A stretch of DNA of 17,940 nucleotides from JAJZJT01 sp964610905 (GTDB lineage: Bacteria; Actinomycetota; Acidimicrobiia; Acidimicrobiales; RAAP-2): contig CAZSYT010000070.1 in assembly GCA_964610905.1 (NCBI GenBank), positions 1 to 17,940 on the forward strand, written 5' to 3'. The notes beneath the pieces were generated by a model that ran no database searches, had not been told where the DNA came from, and worked only from the letters and a program-made list of their open reading frames with translations. Positions 15,795 to 17,940 of the stretch are shown piece by piece. A program made the translations under genes and the position numbers. Within the stretch, counting starts at the first letter, position 1. Each line of letters opens with the position of its first letter.

Positions 15795-16222
15795 GGTCCC
15801 TGGAGTGCGGTGGCGCTGCCGGTCCCGCTCACCGTCAGCTGGTCGACGCCGACGATCGAGAGGATCTGGGTGGGCTGGGTGACCGACACGGTGACGGTGA
15901 CCTGGTCGCCGGTGACGGCGACGGTGCCGGTGTGCCCGGAGGCCGCCAGGTAGCGGCGGGCGTCGGTGACCGCCTCGCCGGGGTCCAAGGTGACCTGGCC
16001 GGTGGCGCGGTAGAGGGGGATGTCGATGGCCTGGGCGCCGGCCCGGGCTGCCGCCTGGGCGTCGTCGATGGCCTGCACCTTGGCGGCCAGGGCGAGCCCG
16101 CCGTCGAGGACGAGCCCGGCCATGGCGAGGAGCGCCAGGGTGAAGATGACCACGAAGGCGGTCACCATCCCCGACTCGTCGTCCCCGGCCCCGGCCAGCC
16201 GGCGGCGCAGCCCGGCGGTCAC
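15791..16222 (-). CDS. TadG-like pilus protein
   Basis: A 143-aa protein with a short basic N-terminus, DDESGMVT (14-21), and one membrane helix (about 20-42). The DGG(L)ALAAKVQAIDDAQAAA segment after the helix is typical of TadG-like proteins. The C-terminal half is a Val/Thr-rich beta domain (TVAVTGDQVTVTVSVTQPT), expected outside the membrane. Such minor pseudopilins act in Tad pilus assembly and may be processed by the prepilin peptidase two genes downstream. The GTG at 16222 overlaps the upstream stop (GTGA) and the stop overlaps the next ATG, so it is translationally coupled on both sides. Confidence 0.82.
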   Translation of the reverse strand: MTAGLRRRLAGAGDDESGMVTAFVVIFTLALLAMAGLVLDGGLALAAKVQAIDDAQAAARAGAQAIDIPLYRATGQVTLDPGEAVTDARRYLAASGHTGTVAVTGDQVTVTVSVTQPTQILSIVGVDQLTVSGTGSATALQGP

Positions 16223-16650
16223 GACGCCTGCCGGTAGGTGTCGACGACCGACGTGGCGGTGGAGGTGATCGACTGGGAGGCGGGCAGGCGCAGGCCGACC
16301 AGGTCGGCGAGACCGACGGTGCAGGTGACGGTGACGGCCACCTGGCCGCCGGGGGCGAAGCCGGCGACGTCGGTGCTCACGGTGAGGTGCGCGCAGGTGA
16401 TGTGGTCCGAGCCGAGCGCGGCCACAGCGGTCTGGGCCGCCATGGCCGTCGCGGTAGCCGGGTCCCGGGCGATGGAGGCGGCCCGGGCGGCCTGGGCGGC
16501 GGCCCCGTCGACCTCGAGGCGCGCACCGGCGAGCCGCCCGAGGGCGACGACGAAGAGCAGCATGAGGATGAGCAGCGGGGTGAGCAGCACCAGCTCGGTG
16601 GCCACCGCGCCGGCCTCGCCGCCGAGTCGTCGGAGGACCAGGCGGCTCAT
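16219..16650 (-). CDS. TadE-like pilus protein (second)
   Basis: A 143-aa minor pseudopilin. MSRLVLRRLGGEAGAVATEL fits a TadE N-terminus: basic leader, Gly, then an AVATEL segment beginning the helix (about 14-37). The rest is an exported domain with Cys86 and Cys109, possibly a disulfide, and Val/Thr-rich strands. The ATG at 16650 is chosen over an upstream in-frame start because it overlaps the previous stop (ATGA) and yields the expected leader; the upstream part would be an Arg/Pro-rich shadow. It lies between the other two pseudopilin genes and probably acts with them in pilus initiation or assembly. Confidence 0.85.
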   Translation of the reverse strand: MSRLVLRRLGGEAGAVATELVLLTPLLILMLLFVVALGRLAGARLEVDGAAAQAARAASIARDPATATAMAAQTAVAALGSDHITCAHLTVSTDVAGFAPGGQVAVTVTCTVGLADLVGLRLPASQSITSTATSVVDTYRQAS

Positions 16651-17131
16651 GGTGCCTGGCCCGGTGCGGTGAAGATCTCGCTCGGGCCTGCGGCCACCGC
16701 CCGCACCGGCAGGGAGAACAGGCCGATCACGCTCACCGCCCGGCCGGTCACTACCACGGTGGTCACGGCCGGCGTCTTGGTGGCCGTGACCGTCGGGGCG
16801 ACGAGCACCCCGCCGGCGATCTGGGCGAGCACCGCTTGGCCCTGGGCCTTCCCGGCCGCGGCGGTCTCGCCTTGGAGGCGTCCCACGGAGAGGGCCTGCT
16901 GGGCGGCGGCCTCGGCGACGTGGGTGGCGTGCTGCCAGAGGGCGAACTGGATGACACCCATGACGAGCAGCAACAGGAGCGGGGTGGCGATCACCAGCTC
17001 GGCCGCCACGGCGCCCCGCTCGTCGCGCCACGACCGCAACGTGTGGGGCCGACGACTAGACGGAGCGCGCTGGCGCTGTCGCTCGGCAGCGCGCGAGGCG
17101 CCCGGAACGACGACGACGGCGGCGGCGGCGG
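16647..17131 (-). CDS. TadE-like pilus protein (first), 5' end separated by insertions
   Basis: A TadE-like pseudopilin with the clear signature DERGAVAAELVIATPLLLLL, one helix, then an exported C-terminal domain. Coding sequence recognisable as native runs from the stop at 16647 to 17131, where mobile element A begins. The native start is not there: removing the two elements on paper joins the run of GCC codons at 17131 to an ATG at 17880, in frame, giving MAAAAAVVVVPGASRAAERQ. As it stands, translation could begin at a TTG at 17039 (130 aa, no evident ribosome binding site) or at an ATG at 17267 inside element A (206 aa). The body has no stops, so the loss may be recent or partly repaired. 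It overlaps the next gene by four bases. Confidence 0.7.
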
Positions 17132-17500
17132 TGTAGGGATTCCGTGAACATGGCGCTTTCGGCAGGCTTGTTGGCGCCGGTGTCCTGGGGAAACGCGTGT
17201 GGGCGCCTGCGCGTCGGTCGATGGCTCGTCGCTGTGCGGCATTGGAGTTGGCGCTACCTTCGGTCATCGTCGGAACGTGTCGTGTTGGTCCCCTGGGGAC
17301 AGGATGGCGACGAGATCGTCGGTGTCGGGCTCGACAATTCGCGAAATGGCTGGTAGCGAGGACCGCACGTATCCCTCAGATCGTGTGTCGAGGCCTGCAG
17401 CGGTTGACGAGTGGTCCGCTCCAAGCGCCACATGGACGGCCTCGGCGCCATTCAGGCGCCAAGTAGGCGGCCTATTCGCCATCTTTCCTGCCTCCCTACA
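17132..17500. mobile_element. Non-autonomous mobile element A (369 bp)
   Basis: Ends TGTAGGGA (17132-17139) and TCCCTACA (17493-17500) are perfect inverted repeats, flanked on both sides by GGCGGCGG (17124-17131 and 17501-17508), an apparent 8-bp target duplication. Inside, TGGCGC iterons sit at fixed distances: left at 17151 and 17172, right (reverse) ending at 17481 (variant), 17461, 17450 and 17430. The element has no transposase, so it would need one in trans. The ends beginning TGT with several internal repeats recall IS21-family ends; that family link is tentative. An ATG-led frame (MTEGSANS) starts at 17267 and reads out of the left end into tadE. Confidence 0.75.
17425..17481 (-). repeat. 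Right-end iterons of element A
   Basis: Copies of GCGCCA (three exact, the outermost TCGCCA) occupy the same relative positions as CCGACA in element B. The left end has the forward copies TGGCGC at 17151-17156 and 17172-17177. Both elements have TCCTGG at the third left position (17183 in A, 17561 in B), so that site does not follow the element-specific sequence. Confidence 0.75.
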
Positions 17501-17509
17501 GGCGGCGGC

Positions 17510-17869
17510 TGTAGGGATTCCCCGAACGTGTCGGTTCTGGCAGGCTTCTTGTCGGTCCGGTCCTGGGAGAACATCGTCCGGTTCCTTTCTTCGTCGCCAT
17601 CGAAAGACCATCAACTTGTCGGTTTCCTCGGTCATGGTCGGGACTGCTCATCTGGCCGACGTGAGTTGGACGTGGTCGCGTGTCGGCGGGTGCGGCACTG
17701 GGGTGAGTCGCGAAGTGGCTGGTCAAGGCCATGACCTGCGTCCATGCGCGGGCGCTCGGACCGGGCGAGGGGTGGAAGGAAGCGGGTCGCAACCGACACG
17801 AATCCAGGCGAAACCGACACGCCACCGACAAGAAGCCTGCCCAACCGACATGAATCTTGCCTCCCTACA
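17510..17869. mobile_element. Non-autonomous mobile element B (360 bp)
   Basis: Ends TGTAGGGA (17510-17517) and TCCCTACA (17862-17869) match element A, flanked by GCGGCGGC (17502-17509 and 17870-17877), an apparent 8-bp duplication. Iterons are TGTCGG: left at 17529 and 17550, right (reverse, CCGACA) ending at 17850, 17830, 17819 and 17798. Spacings equal those of element A to within a base. About 27 bases of each terminal repeat after position 19 are nearly identical. Internal stretches such as CGGTCATGGTCGG (17629 on) match A (17261 on), showing common origin. No transposase gene is present. Confidence 0.78.
17793..17850 (-). repeat. Right-end iterons of element B
   Basis: Four CCGACA copies at 17793-17798, 17814-17819, 17825-17830 and 17845-17850, with intervals of 21, 11 and 20 bases. 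Element A has GCGCCA-type copies at 17425-17430, 17445-17450 and 17456-17461 and a TCGCCA variant at 17476-17481, with intervals of 20, 11 and 20. The copies nearest the ends are 19 bases from the terminus in both. They probably bind the transposase. Confidence 0.8.
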
Positions 17870-17877
17870 GCGGCGGC

Positions 17878-17880
17878 CAT
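17878..17880 (-). other. Orphaned start codon of the first tadE-like gene
   Basis: The ATG at 17880-17878 is followed by GCC GCC and then element B. It lies nine bases after the stop of the upstream gene (17892-17890), as expected inside the overlapping Tad operon. Read into element B, it now gives an 82-aa product ending at 17632 with no known features. Excision of both elements would join it in frame to the TadE body. Confidence 0.65.
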
Positions 17881-17889
17881 GGCCTGGGT

Positions 17890-17940
17890 TCAGGGGCCGG
17901 TGGTGATCGAGTTCGCCTTGGCGATGACCTTGGCCACGAT
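17890..17940 (-). CDS. C-terminal end of an upstream Tad-operon gene (partial)
   Basis: The minus strand is open from the right edge to a TGA at 17892-17890, giving 16 residues, IVAKVIAKANSITTGP. The position just before the TadE-like genes, and the short aliphatic and basic tail, would suit a Flp-type pilin or a TadC-type protein, but 16 residues cannot decide. The frame on the other strand is also open here, so even coding status rests mainly on the operon context. Confidence 0.45.
   Translation of the reverse strand: MVAKVIAKANSITTGP

Noticed and set aside
17793..17850. CRISPR-like spaced repeats
   Set aside because: The repeats are six bases with unequal spacing (21, 11, 20) and mirror the other end of the element, so they are element iterons.
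17199..17906. A 235-codon plus-strand frame across both mobile elements
   Set aside because: It crosses element boundaries and duplications, has no domain, and matches no end of either element.

Overview
The window is very GC-rich (strong G/C at third codon positions, GTG as well as ATG starts). It carries single-membrane-style type IV secretion genes beside Tad pilus genes, which suggests an actinobacterium (Actinomycetota); I cannot name the genus. No rRNA, tRNA, CRISPR array or integrase was seen.

Region 1 (about 283-9639, + strand) is a compact conjugation-type secretion operon: VirB2/TrbC-like pilin, VirB6/TrbL-like membrane protein, PrgI/VirB3-like protein, VirB4 ATPase, a membrane-anchored partner protein, VirD4/TraG-like coupling ATPase, a Replic_Relax-family protein and a lytic transglycosylase-NlpC/P60 wall hydrolase. 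Most joints are ATGA- or GTGA-type overlaps, so the genes are probably translationally coupled. Two functions look split over neighbouring genes: the VirB4 N-terminal region (partly in the PrgI gene) and the coupling protein (membrane anchor in the gene before the ATPase).

Region 2 (9741-12407) holds a DHA2-type drug exporter divergent from an ArsR-like regulator, with a perfect inverted repeat between them. After it comes a 128-aa protein that looks like a serine-recombinase catalytic domain lacking its catalytic Ser.

Region 3 (12454-17940, - strand) is the distal part of a Tad/Flp pilus operon: TadE-like, TadE-like and TadG-like pseudopilins, a LysM plus transcriptional-activator (BTAD) membrane protein, and a prepilin peptidase, again with overlapping genes. 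An upstream gene runs off the right edge.

The most striking feature is at 17132-17869. Two related non-autonomous mobile elements (369 and 360 bp) sit back to back in the first codons of the first tadE-like gene. Both have TGTAGGGA/TCCCTACA termini, apparent 8-bp target duplications and internal iterons at matching distances from the ends. The iteron sequence differs between the elements: TGGCGC in one, TGTCGG in the other. Removing both elements on paper restores an in-frame ATG nine bases after the stop of the upstream gene, so they appear to have split the gene from its start codon.
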